Source of the DNA: Microglena sp. YARC
Taxonomy: Eukaryota; Chlorophyta; Chlorophyceae; Chlamydomonadales; Chlamydomonadaceae
Length of the DNA stretch: 64,000 nt
Reading direction: 5' to 3'
Assembly: GCA_022414725.1 (NCBI GenBank)
Contig: CM039462.1
Span: 177,517,900-177,581,899 of the forward strand
This document shows, in pieces, positions 41,255 through 52,914 of the stretch. The notes under the pieces were generated by a model that saw nothing but the letters and a program-made list of their open reading frames with translations, was not told the DNA's origin and did not search any database. Numbering within the stretch: position 1 is the stretch's first letter; each line of letters starts with the position of its first letter. Position numbers and translations under genes: made by a program.

Positions 41255-42495
41255 ATTTCCCTAGAGACCCGTCCAGAATATCCTGATAGCCCAGTAGGAT
41301 TGTCCAGAATAGACCGATATTCAGAATAACCTGGTAGTTGACAGATCAGAATTTCCCAGAGGGACTGTCAAGAATAGTCCAGCAGTCTAGAATATCCTGA
41401 TAGTCCGATGGTCCAGAATATCCTGATAGTCTGACGGACCAGAATATCCTGTTAGTCCGACGGTCCAGAATATCCTGATAGTCTGACAGTCCAGAATATC
41501 CTGACAGCCCATTAGGACTTTTCTCTTTTTCGTCCGATATTCCAGAATATGCTGATAGTCTGGCTGTTCTAAAGTCTGATAGTCCAAAGTAAACTGGTAG
41601 TCCGACAGGCCAGAATTTCCTGATAGCCCAGTAGGACTGTCTAAAATAGTTTGGTAGTCTGTGATAGTCCAAAATTTCTTGATAGTCTGATGTTTCAGAA
41701 TATTCTGATTGCCCAGTTGGCCGGTATAGGATAGTTCGGTAGTCCAGAATTACCTGATAGTCCGATGGTCCAGAATATTGTGATAGCCCAGTCGGTCGGT
41801 CTAGAATAGTTTGATAGTCCAAAATATCCTGACAGCCCAACAGACCACAATTTTCTGATAGTCCTGTAGGGCTGTCCAGATAGTCCGATAGTCAAACAGT
41901 CCAAAGTAACCTGATAGTCCGACAGACCAGAATATCCTGATAGCCCTGTAGGATTGTCCAGAATAGTTTGAAAGTCCAAAATATCCTGACAATTCGGCGG
42001 TCCAGAATAATCTGATAGTCCAATAGGACTGTCCAGAATCGTCCGGTAGTCAGGCAGACCAGAATATTCTGATAGCCCAGTAGGACTGTCTAGTATGGTG
42101 CGATAGTCCAGAACATCTTGGTGGTCTGATGGTCCAAAATATCCTGATAGCGCTGTAGGACTGTTCAGATAGTTTGATAGTCCAAAATATCTTGATAGTC
42201 CGACGGTCCAGAATATTCCGATAGTCCTATAGGACTGTCCAGAATAGTCAGGTAGTCCGACAGACCAGAGTATCCTGATAGCCCAGTAGGATTGTCCAGA
42301 ATAGTTTGATAGTCCAAAATATCCTGATAGTCCAACGGTCCAGAATATTCCGATAGTCCTACAGGACTGTCTAGAATAGTCCGGTAGTCCGACAGACCAG
42401 AATATCCTGATAGCCCAGTAGGACTGTTTAGTCTAGTGCGATAGTCCAGAACATCTTGGTGGTCTGATGGTCTAGAATATCCTGATAGCCATGGG
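41255..42495. repeat. ~40-bp AGAATATCCTGATAGTCCGA satellite, ~28 units
   Basis: Degenerate tandem units, with higher-order copies of about 180 bp (42165-42300 against 42300-42440). Minus-strand frames are repeat-encoded. Confidence 0.92.
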
Positions 42496-42544
42496 AGTCT
42501 CAAGCTGGCTGACCTGTACTAACAGCCAGTGGGATTGATTCTCA

Positions 42545-43190
42545 GCTGATAACTTGCGCGCAACAAGCACACTAAATGTTAATCACTAGAAGCATGATCA
42601 GTGCTGATAACCTGAAGAACACTCAGGGTTGATAAACAAAAACACACTGAGTGCTGATAATCAGTGCTGATAGCTTGCGTGCGACAAGCACACTCAGTGT
42701 TGATAAACACACAACCACTGAGTGCTGATAACTTGAAGCACAATCAGTGCTGATAACCTCAAGCACACTCAGTGATGATAAACACTAACACGCTGAGTGC
42801 TGATAACTAGCAGCATAATCAGTGCTGATAGCTTGCGTGCGACAAGCACACTCAGTGATGATAAACACTAACACACTGAGTGCTGATAACTTGAAGCACA
42901 ATCAGTGCTGATAACCTCGAGCACACTCAGTGATGATAAACACACTGAGTGCTGATAACTAGCAGCATAATCAGTGCTGATAGCTTGCGTGCGACATGCA
43001 CACTCAGTTTTGACAAACACAAACACACTGCGTGCTGATAACTAGAAGCAAAATCAGTCCTCATGACTTGCGTGCGACAGGCACACTCAGTGTTGATAAA
43101 CACAAACACACTGAGTGCTGATAACTTGCGTGCGACAAGTAACTAGGAGCACAATCAGTGTTGATAACCTGAATCACACTCAGTGCTACG
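42545..43190. repeat. CACTGAGTGCTGATAACTTG satellite
   Basis: Units of 30-70 bp alternate GTGCTGATAAC and TTGCGTGCGACAAGCACACT. Confidence 0.92.
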
Positions 43191-43194
43191 CGAC

Positions 43195-44175
43195 GTTTCG
43201 ATGCAAGGTCTGTCCATCTCCCTGCCAGCCCAGTAGGTTCACGGCAAAGTAGAATAGCTCTCCTGCAATTTGAGTTCACAGCAGGCATACAGTCACAGCC
43301 CAGTAGGTTGGCGGCGAAGCATAATACCTCTGCCATTTGATGCACGACAGGCATACAGTCACAGCCCATTAGGTTGGCAGCGAAGTATAATACCTCTCCG
43401 CCATTTGATGCACAGCAGGCATATAGTCCCAGCGCAGGAGGTTCACAAGGGAGGAAAATACCTCTCCGACTTTCGAGTTCACAGTAGGCAAACAGTTACA
43501 GCCCAGTAGGTTTGCGGTGAAGTAGATTAGCTCTCCGCCATGTGATGCACTGCAGGCATACGGTCACAGCTCAGTAGGTTGGCGGCGAAGTAGATTAGCT
43601 CTCTGACAATTGATGCCCGGCAGGCATACAGTCGTAGCCCAGTAGGTTGGCGGCGAAGTAGAATACCTCTCTGCCATTTTATACACTGCAGGCATACAGT
43701 CACAGCCCAGTTGGTTTATGACCTAGTAGATTCGCTCTCTGACATTTGATGCCTGGCTGGTTTATAGTCGTAGCCTAGTAGGTTGGCGGCGAAGTAGAAT
43801 ACCTCTCTGCCATTTGATGCACGGCAAGCATACAGTCACAGCCCAATAGTTTCATGACTAAGTGGAATAGCTCTCCTACCATTTGACTTCAGTGCATGCA
43901 TACAGTCACACCTTTGTAGGTTGGCAGCGAAGTATAATATCTCTCCGCCATTTGATGCACGGCAGGCATACAGTCCTAGCGCAAGAGGTTTATGGCGGAG
44001 TAAATTACCTCTCTGCAATTTGAGTTCACAGCAGGCATACTGTCACAACCCAGGTTCATGACCAAGTAGAATACCTCTCCGACAATCGGAGTTCATGACA
44101 GGCCTACATGCACAGCCCAGTAGGTTGCTGGCGAAGGAGATTAGCTCTCCTGCAATGTCATTACAGATGTACTGT
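43195..44175. repeat. ~60-bp ATACAGTCACAGCCCAGTAG satellite, ~15 units
   Basis: Units contain GGTTGGCGGCGAAGTAGAAT and ACCTCTCTGCCATTTGATGC. Confidence 0.92.
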
Positions 44176-44179
44176 CACA

Positions 44180-44845
44180 ACCACAAAACATTGATTCATA
44201 TCGGCACGTGTGCTCTTTAATACGAATACATGCATGTCCGGGTATTTTACCTTGGCAAGTCTCCCATTCCCGTAGATTGCACATTTATAGGGTAGTGGCC
44301 AAGAAGCTTGCCCGCCTACATTATTAGCCTGTTCTCCTATATAATTATAGCCTGCTTAGTTAAGTAGCTTGTTCTCCTATATTATAGTAGCCTGCTTGGT
44401 TTCGTTTTGCATTCCGCACATCTGGAATCTGAAACACTATGCCCAAACTTCACGCTCATGTTTGCCTGACGGTCCTTGTTACTTACATTCTTAGAGACCA
44501 GCCTGTGAGTTGTTACACTTCATCACGCTTCATTAGTATTGTAGCTTCAGCCCTATAGACTAGCTGCTTTCAATGATGTCACTGGATAAGTGCTGGTCCC
44601 TCCTCTTATGTATGACTTGGTGGCCATACTCTATTGTGGCCATCGTCAATTATAATATTCCATTGAATTTGAAGTTGTTATACTTCTCTGACCAGCACTC
44701 TAGCCAACATGCCGTCTTAGACAGTATCAACTTGAACTTAGGCAGTAGCAACAGCATTCGAATGCTTATCACGCACATGTATTTATATATTTATAAACTA
44801 TTCTAGTAGATATGAACTAGTTTGGTAGGGTACCATGTATGGTCT
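44180..44845. other. Spacer without supported gene
   Basis: Contains two TAGCCTGCTTRGTT copies (44345-44400). No coding evidence. Confidence 0.5.
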
Positions 44846-44849
44846 TGTA

Positions 44850-45657
44850 ATTCATTCACGAATATGATGTCACAGTTATATGGCGTAATTTTGGCTTTTT
44901 GAAAATGTGAAGTGTTGGTCCAAGTGAGATTCGAACCCGCGACCTGCGATTTCTTTTTTCGCCATGTTTTGCCAATCTTTTTTCGCCATGTTTTGGTAGT
45001 TGGCATCGCTTGCCCCTGCCCACCCCACGGCCCTGAGGTGAGCTCCGTGTGCTAATTACAGCGGAAGTGCTCAGGGAGAATGTCTCGTCGATTGTGATGC
45101 TTACATGTGTTCGCCCCGAATTTTAGACAACAATTCAGCTCCCAAAGTTATGCATACGCACATGTTTGGATGGTGCAACTTTGACATGTTGAAAAATAAA
45201 CCCGTTAATTGTAGCTTTTGGCAGGGGGGGGGGGCAACTTCTAACCAAAATGACACTAGCCCCCAACTTAGTAGATATCACAGAGAGGCAGGGGAGGGGC
45301 AACTTCAAACCAAAATGACCCCATCGTCCAACTTTGTAGATATCATCGAGAGGATGAAGAATCCGGTTTTATTTCTTGATTTGGCCCAGTAGAAAAAAAG
45401 TAACGGTCCTCCTAAGTTTGGGGCTGCGGGGGGGGGGGGGGGGGGGGGGGTCAAGGAAAAAATCTGAAATTTTTCAAAAAATTAGGTACTTTCCAGCTGC
45501 TTTCCAGGCACTTTTTTCTAGCCCTCAGAATGACATGGGAGTGGAACTAGGTGTTCCTCTACTAAACACCAGTCAAAAAATGCTATTTGGGGAGAGACCC
45601 ACCACATATTTTGCCCTGGGCACATGAGGGGGGGGGGGGGGGGGCGGGGGGGTCCAG

Positions 45658-45700
<43 letters not shown>

Positions 45701-46130
45701 ATCTCAATATCTCTCTCTCTCTCAATAACTTTCTTTCTCTCTCCAGTCACACACACAACGCCCTAACCAACACTTGTACAACGACGCACAGAGCGTGCCC
45801 TCGTGGAAGTTCACCTCTTCTTCTTCTTTTTTTACTGCCTTTTTGACTGACTGACTGACCCCCAAGCCCCGCCAAACAATGTCACATTGATGATGATGAT
45901 TTTTTATGCTTCAAACATTCCTAGTGGTCCCGATATCAACCTCAATGGATAGGCTTTTAAATACCCTGTAAAATGAGCATAATTAGACACCATAACACTA
46001 AGGCTTCTAATTTGTATAAGAGATAGAGAGAGATATAATGTTTACGTTTGTTTTGTTTTTCATGAAACCTGAAATGTTGTTTTGTGACTAACGGACTAAC
46101 TAACTAATGAACTAACGGATGTTTTAATTG
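44850..46130. mobile_element. Poly-G-headed dispersed element, copy 2 (reverse, interrupted)
   Basis: Its blocks match copy 1 (20739-21350) in reverse order: CACGGCCCTGAGGTGAGCTC at 45027, TATGCATACGCACATGT at 45149, CTAACTAACTAATGAACTAACG at 46089. Two poly-G runs (45430-45450, 45627-45650), two GGGGCAACTTC direct repeats and a (CT)n run (45661-45694) lie between. Confidence 0.65.
44912..45003 (-). other. tRNA 3'-half-like sequence (SINE candidate)
   Basis: The minus strand reads AATCGCAGGTCGCGGGTTCG then AATCTCACTTGGACCA. It has an intact B-box (GGTTCGAATC) and AGGTCG junction but no recognisable A-box or D-arm. A related sequence is on the minus strand at 57699-57770. Confidence 0.35.
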
Positions 46131-46139
46131 GGGAAATCC

Positions 46140-46750
46140 CTTCTTCCAAAACTCTACATTCGGGTACGTTGCGTCTGCGACGGAGGACGCAGCGACCTGA
46201 ACAACCCTGCTGGCCATGGGCACATACATCGTCTGTATGCGGGCAGTGGGCAGTCTGAAGGGTACTCTGACCCCGCCTGCATGCAGGCAGTGGGCAGTCT
46301 GAAGGGTCATGCTACGGCTTCTAGCCGTAGTGTGGCGTTTTACATAGGGCACGCGTGACAACCATGCCAGGTCACGAGGCCCGTGTCAGCTAGTGCTGCC
46401 TCACCTGCCTGGCGTCTCCGACTGGCATCCCCTTTGTAGAACCTAGCCTAGGTCCTATCGTGCTACTTATTAATAGCCGGCCCACGATGTAACTGATGAA
46501 ATACCGTTCCCATCGAGTAACAGGTACTCTGACCCTTACAAGTCGTTACCACTTCCTCCGTGTCTCTGGTTTTTGTTGGGAGACTCACCTACTGGGGTGA
46601 AAGTCCTTACACAACTAAAAACAAAACAAAAGTGTCTAAGAGACCTCGGCATGTCTATAATCGGTCTGAGACTCGGACTGAGTTCGAACCCTGTCACACT
46701 CCCTGGTTTCCGTTGCTGCCGCATGGGAAGCATTGTATTCTGCAGACGGC
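46140..46750. other. Spacer without supported gene
   Basis: A ~35-bp direct repeat (GCGGGCAGTGGGCAGTCTGA, 46238 and about 46286). An isolated GTTCGAACC at 46682 is not backed by tRNA structure. Confidence 0.5.
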
Positions 46751-46755
46751 CAGAC

Positions 46756-46944
46756 CAGGGGACTTCAAATGGCCAAATTGGCCAGCGCTTTAGCGCACTC
46801 GAAAACAAAAAAAACTGCGCTTTGTAGTGCAAAAAGCGCAAAAAATTGCTTGCAGCGCCCACAAGGGGTTGCAAAAAACTGCGCTTAAAGCGCAGAGGGG
46901 GTCAAAATGTCAGCGCTCAAAAGCGCGCGCTTTGAATTACCCTG
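46756..46944. mobile_element. hAT-type MITE, copy 2
   Basis: 189 bp, beginning CAGGGGACTTCAAA and ending TTTGAATTACCCTG, with a perfect 8-bp target duplication GGCCAGAC at 46748-46755 and 46945-46952. The interior is AAAAAGCGC/GCGCTTT rich and about 85-90 percent like copy 3. Confidence 0.93.
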
Positions 46945-46959
46945 GGCCAGACACCAAAT

Positions 46960-48000
46960 TGCCAGCTTATAGAACCTTGTAACAATAACCGTGGTATCAT
47001 GGATCTAGACAAGTCTTAAAAATGACTACCGGTAATGTAGTTATGTGTCCTGTATGTAACCAAGTTTAAGTTTGACTGACTAACCCGCTTAGTGTGCTCC
47101 CGGGTGTCCGTGGGTTGGAATTTGCAGACGGTGGGCAGCCCAGAATTGGCTGTAAAACCATGTAACAATTCAAATTCAAATTCGAAGGGCTATATAACCC
47201 AATACACATAGTCAGTTGTTACATTCGCTACGTACAGAAGGGCAATAAACCAAAACATCAATCATCAATGTACCCTACAAGTATACCTCTACAAAGCCCC
47301 AAACACAGGGAAGAAATCGGAGCCACATAACCAAGTTCAAGATATACAGGGATACCAAGCCGTGCGCAGTGTACTGCTGTACTGTACTGAAGACAAAGAG
47401 GTGGACAGAGGAAATTGGACAGAGCAGGCTTGTGGCGCTAGCAATGCACATCATAAATAAAACAAAGTAAATCAGAATTCAGGCGTCGAGTAGCCCAAAA
47501 CAGAAATAATGCACCAAACACATGCCACAAGTTGCCCAAAACGGAAACAATGCGCCAGACTGTCTTGCTCGAGACAAGAGCTACAAATCAGCAATGTCCA
47601 GCAGTAAAGATGCATGCAAACCAGTAGGTACATCAGTCATACGAGCAAAACCTACAATCACATACGACCAGTTTAGGGTTTCAAGCCAAACAAGTAAAAC
47701 CTACTATCACATAGTGCAGGTCAAATGCCAGAGGGGCATCCTCTATTACTTTTACGGACGCAGAATACAACCAAGGAACCAGAATACCAGGGGTAACCAG
47801 AATACAGGCGCACAGTTTGTATGCTACCAAAGGTTACTCCACCACCTGCAAATGGAGAGCAGCCTGCAGGCTGATGTACTATCTAATCAAAACATACAGC
47901 CAAGCGATGAAACAGTTTTAACAGGAAACGGGAGATGAATGAGTCAATCAATGGGTCTACAGCAGAAGGTGCAGGTGCTGTTTTTCTGTTTTTATTTTCT
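46960..48000. other. Spacer without supported gene
   Basis: A 138-codon frame (47522-47938) has neither domain nor splice context and is not called. Confidence 0.45.
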
Positions 48001-48002
48001 GC

Positions 48003-48265
48003 TACCAGCACCAGCTTCTAGGCAGTTCCATAAGACTGCCACTGGGCAAAACCAAAAGATACCAGTAGCACTGGAAAGCTGACGATATCAGCCTCCAGGT
48101 GCCTAGGTTGCTCTAGGTTTTCCTGGTAATAATTTGTTCACTGCCGCGAGCAGCCAAATTTCTGGCTGAAGCTATGTAACCAAGTTCAAGTTGCTCCAGC
48201 CCAGGTTTGGGTGGAGAAAGCTCTCTTGGAGTGGCCTAGAAGCTCCTACTCGTAGCCGAAAAGAA
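48003..48265. mobile_element. MITE family A, copy 5 (long, diverged)
   Basis: ACCAGCTTCTAGGCAGTTCC and CACTGGGCAAAACCAAAAGA at the left; GTGGCCTAGAAGCTCC and TCGTAGCCGAAAAGAA at the right. Confidence 0.55.
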
Positions 48266-48529
48266 GAACTATGGTACAGGGTTGTCCGAAACGTTACGTT
48301 TCAGTTGTTTCCGAAACTTTACGTTTCAGTCTGTTCTGATCGTTGGAAACGCAGATGTATAGTTCACGAGATTGCACGAACTCAGGGCCCCCGTCGATTA
48401 AACGATTGTTTGGGGTTCAGTCCATCAGTGCCTTTTCTTTTTAAGCCCTTCCTATATGGTTGGGCAAGTCCCTTTAGCCTATCTGGCCTACCCCTGGACC
48501 GTAACATACATGCACACAGTTCATGAGAT

Positions 48530-49400
48530 TGCATGAGACATAGATTTTATAAACAGTTACCAGCAGTACACAAGCCATGTGGTTCATGATGCATGGATTT
48601 TATAAACAGTTGCCAGCAGTACACAAGCCGGCTAGCCAGCCAGCAGCAGTACACAAGCCATACGGTTCATGAGATATGGATTTTATAAACAGGTAAGCCT
48701 CAAAACGTAGCTTTTGAAATACCCTGGAAATCTCTTTAGGGAAAAAGTGTTCTCATTTCTGACAGCCTGTACTTTGTTGAAGAAACTGTTCTCATTTCTG
48801 ACAGCCTGTACCTCCTGACAGCCTGTACTTTGTTGAAGAAACCGTTCTCATTTCTCAGATTGGGAAGTTCCTACTACTACTTGGAAAATATCACTGACGC
48901 TCTCCAGGGATTTGCCCTCACGCATCCTCTCACCTAGGAATATGCCCCCACCCATCCTGTTGCTTAGGTGACTGACAGCCTGTACAGCCAGGGGTCCAGG
49001 CTGGCAGGCACCTGTTGCCCTCACCCATCCTGTTGCTTATAGGGATTTGCCCTTAGGTGACTGACAGCCTGTACAGCCAGGGGTCCAGGCTGGCAGGCAC
49101 CTGTTGCCCTCACCCATCCTGTTGCTTATAAGGATTTGCCCTCAAACCTCTCCACTCTAGCAGCACCAGCAGTGTCAGTGGCACCAACAGCACCAGGGGC
49201 ACTGGCAGAGCCAGTACCTGGTCGTGTCTTTGATTGGTTCTTATCTCTCTGATTCGGTTACTTGGTTATCTCTCTGATTCGGTTACTTGGTTATCTCTCT
49301 GATTCGGTTACTTGGTTATCTCTCTGATTCGGTTACTTGCTAATCTCTCTGATTTCCTTAATTGGTTAATAGGCTATCTATCCGATTCGGAACTATAAGA
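48530..49400. repeat. Several short tandem duplications
   Basis: ATGGATTTTATAAACAG (48595, 48675 and relatives), a ~100-bp duplication with GACTGACAGCCTGTACAGCC (48970, 49060) and five 25-bp units GGTTATCTCTCTGATTCG plus GTTACTT (49260-49350). No gene. Confidence 0.85.
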
Positions 49401-49449
49401 AGGTTTCCGACACAGGGATTTGACCACAAGAATGACGCCAAAAGTATTG

Positions 49450-49745
49450 AATTTTTTTGCCAGCCACGCAGCGCACATCGACAGGCAGCTTTTGCTTATG
49501 CACGTACCACTCCGATAGTTGTCATGGATCACCATTGATCACGCTATCAGCGTTGCCTTTCTTGTCAGCTACGCAATGCACATCGGCAGGCAGCTTTTGC
49601 TTATGCAAGACTCACTCCGATAGTTGTTATGGATCACCATGGATCTTGCCAGAACCATCGCCTATCTTGTCAGCTACACAACGCACATTGATAGGCAGCT
49701 TTTGCAAATGCACGACCAACTCTGACAATGGTTGCCGGCACCATC
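49450..49745. repeat. ~110-bp repeat, three copies
   Basis: CAGCTTTTGCTTATGCACG with CTCCGATAGTTGTCATGGAT, at about 49470, 49570 and 49675. Confidence 0.85.
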
Positions 49746-50295
49746 AAGCTCCATGGAGATGAGCCAATCCTTATTTTGCCAGGTACCTGCACCCTTTCAG
49801 CACGCTCGCCCCTCCTATCCGCAAGCTTGCTATGCTGATGCTGTTGTTACTCTAGGAGTGCCTCGGGGTTGTGCTCCTCACCGCAAAACCAGCTCCATCA
49901 AGATCCATGGAGATGAGCCAATCCTTATTTTGACAGTCCCCTGTAAGCTAATAGCACGGTCCCCTTATCCGCAAGCTTGGAATGCTGATGCTGTTGTTAC
50001 TCTCGGTGTAGCATGGGGTCATGCCCATTTCCATGGAGCTTCATGGCGCTGGCAACCTGGATTGTTTTGACAGGTAACTTGTACCCAAACAGCACGCTCG
50101 CCTCCCTTATCCGCAAGCTTGGCATGTGCTGCTCGCTTCTCCTATCCGCAAGCTTGGCGTGCTGATGATGTTGTTACTCTCTGAGTGGCTCGGTGTGATG
50201 GTCATTACCACGTTGCCAGCACTATGAAGCTCCATGGAGATGAGACCATCCCTGTATTGGCAGACCCCTGTAAGCTAATAGCACGCTCGCTCCCT
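49735..50295. repeat. Tandem copies of the ClpC last exon downstream of its stop
   Basis: Four copies of CATCAAGCTCCATGGAGATG (about 49742, 49887, 50028 partial, 50223) correspond on the minus strand to [11 protein letters not shown] of exon 50296-50491. Units also contain CCGCAAGCTTGGMRTGCTGA. Confidence 0.88.
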
Positions 50296-50491
50296 TTATC
50301 TGCAAGCTTGGCGTGTGCTGCTTGCTTCTCCTATACGCAAGCTTGCCATGCTGATGATGTTGTTACTCTCGGAGTGGCTCGGGGTCATGGCCATGACAAC
50401 GTTGCCAGCACCATCGAGCTCCATGGAGATGAGGCACTTTTTACCAACGCTACCGGCCAAAATCTCATCGGAAAGGTTGTCCTCTACCAAC
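50296..50491 (-). CDS. CLPC: ClpC last exon
   Basis: Acceptor CCTCCTCACAG; 64 codons and stop. [19 protein letters not shown] and [12 protein letters not shown] match the C-terminal D2 small domain. The last ~29 residues (TPSHSESNN onward) are unlike other ClpC tails. Confidence 0.9.
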
Positions 50492-52745
50492 CTGTGAGGA
50501 GGCAGCAGGTTTGCATTTAGTGTGTGTGACTGTATGTGTGTGGAGGGGGGGGGGGGGTGTTTGTGTGTGGGTGTGTGGGGGGTAGGGTGGGGGGGTAGGC
50601 GGGGGGGGGGGACTAGGCATTGAGGGGGGGGGGAGACTAGTGGTGATAATATTGATGGGATGAGTCCAGTGGGGATGAGACTGGTGGTGGTGATATTGAG
50701 GGGAGGACACTAGTGGGGATGAGGGTGAAGGCAGGCAGGCAGTGTGGGGGTGAGAGTAGGTGATGCTGGTGGGGATGAGCCAGTTCACATTGTAGGGGGC
50801 GAGATTAGAGAGGAGGGTGAGACTAGGATCCTGAGGGGATAGGGGGGGAGGGGAGAGGGGACTAGTGGGGATGAGGGTGAAGGCAGGCAGGCAGTGTGGG
50901 GGTGAGGAGTAGGTGATACTAGTGGGGATGAGGGTGGGGGGGCCTGCAGAAAAGGGAGGGGGACAAGTCTGGGCCCACCCAGTGCCAGGGTAGCCTGCCA
51001 ATGCCCAAACACACCTGTTGATCAGTTCTGGTCAAAAGGGCCCCTTCACCTCCCCCAAAACAACCCGAAAAAACCCAAACACACCTGTGTGGGGTTACCC
51101 GTACGTACCTCGTTATAGCCCTACGCAATGGCCTTGCCCCGTACTCAGTGCTATAGCCCTCTGAGAGGATCTTGTCCATCAGCCTGGGTCCTACGTCCAA
51201 GCTGTGGCCCATGGCACGCATTTGATCAATAGTTCGTTGAAGCATGATCTGGGCGATGACAGCAATGTGCTTGTGATCCAGCTGCTGGAAGACCACCTGC
51301 TCATCGAACCTGGGGCAGGAGGGCAGGTTGTTGAGGGGGGGAGGTTGGTTGTAGAGGAGGGGACGGGGGCGGGGGGCGGGGGGGGGGGTAGTGCGCCTGG
51401 AAGACCACCTGCTTATTGAACCTGGAACAGGAGGGTGGTGGTGGTGGTGGGTGGATGGGGTTCAGGGGGTGAAGGTTGGTTGTATTGGGCCTGGAAGACC
51501 ACCTGCTTATTGAACCTGGGACAGGAGGGTGGTGGTGGGTGGGGGGAAGGGGGGGTGGAGGTTGGTTGTAGTGCGCCTGGAAGACCACCTGCTCATCGAA
51601 CCTGGAACAGGGTGGTGGTGGTGGTTGGTGGATGGGGAAGGTTCAGGGGGTGAAGGTTGGTTGTATTGGGCCTGGAAGACCACCTGCTCATCAAAGTTGG
51701 GACAGGAGGGTGGTGGGTGGGGGGAAGGGGGGGTGAAGGTTGGTTGTAGTGGGCCTGGAAGACCACCTGCTCATCGAACCAGGAACAGGGTGGTGGTGGG
51801 TGGATGGGGAAGGTTCAGGGGGTGAAGGTTGGTTGTAGTGCGCCTGGAAGACCACCTGCTCATCGAACCTGGAACAGGGTGGTGGTGGTGGTGGGTGGAT
51901 GGGGGAGGTTCAGGGGGTGAAGGTTGGTTGTAGTGCGCCTGGAAGACCACCTGCTCATCAAAGTTGGGACAGGAGGGGTGGGTGGGTGGGAGGTTGGTTG
52001 TTAAGAGGGTGGGGGGTGGGGGGGAGGGGGGGGTGAAGGTTGGTTGTAGTGAGCATGGTGTACGTGCTCCCTGGGGGCATTTCTGCCAAAACTACCGGAA
52101 AAAGAAACCGAGCAGGGTACTTCAAATTGCCAAATTGGCCAGCGCTTTAGCGCACTTGAAAACAAAAAAACTGCGCTTTGTAGTGCAAAAAGCGCAAAAA
52201 GTGCTTGCTGCGTCCACAGGGAGTTGCAAAAAGCTGCGCTGAAAGCGCAGAGCGGGTCAAAAGTCAGCGCTCAAAAGCGCGCGCTTTGAATTATCCTGAA
52301 AACTAGCTCACCTGTTGATCAGTTCGGGTCGGAAGTGAGTCCTGACCTCTTCCAAGACCAGTCGCTGCATGCGAGCATGGTGTGTGCGCTGCCTGGGGCT
52401 GTTTTCCTCCATGTCTACATCACAGGCGGGCTGGGAGGGAACGCCAGAGGCGGTTGGGAGGCGAGAGGCACCGGACGTTGAGATGACCCTGGAGCCCACA
52501 TTCGAGGTCAGGATGATCATGGTGTTCTTGAAACTCACCACACGCCCCTGGGTGGGAAGGGGAGGTGTGGGTTGAGTGGGGGATGGTGTGACGGACTGGG
52601 TGTTGATGCCAAGGGGGGAGAGGTGGCAGTGGATTTTGAGATTCGCCTGGATGGTCATGGTGGTCTTGAAGCTTACCACACACCCCTGTGCATTCAGAAG
52701 AGGGGAGGATTGATTGGGGATGGTGTAACAGGCTGGGAGTGGAAG

Positions 52746-52779
<34 letters not shown>

Positions 52780-52874
52780 GATTGGGGGATGGTGTTATAG
52801 GCTGGGAGTGGAAGCGGGGGGGGGGGGGGGGGGGGGATTGAGTCGGGGATGGTGTTATAGGCTGGGAGTGGAAG

Positions 52875-52914
<40 letters not shown>

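Noticed and set aside
46670..46700. GTTCGAACC as a tRNA B-box
   Set aside because: No D-arm, anticodon stem or acceptor pairing on either strand.
47522..47938. 138-codon ORF
   Set aside because: No recognisable domain and no supporting gene structure; probably chance in a compositionally even spacer.
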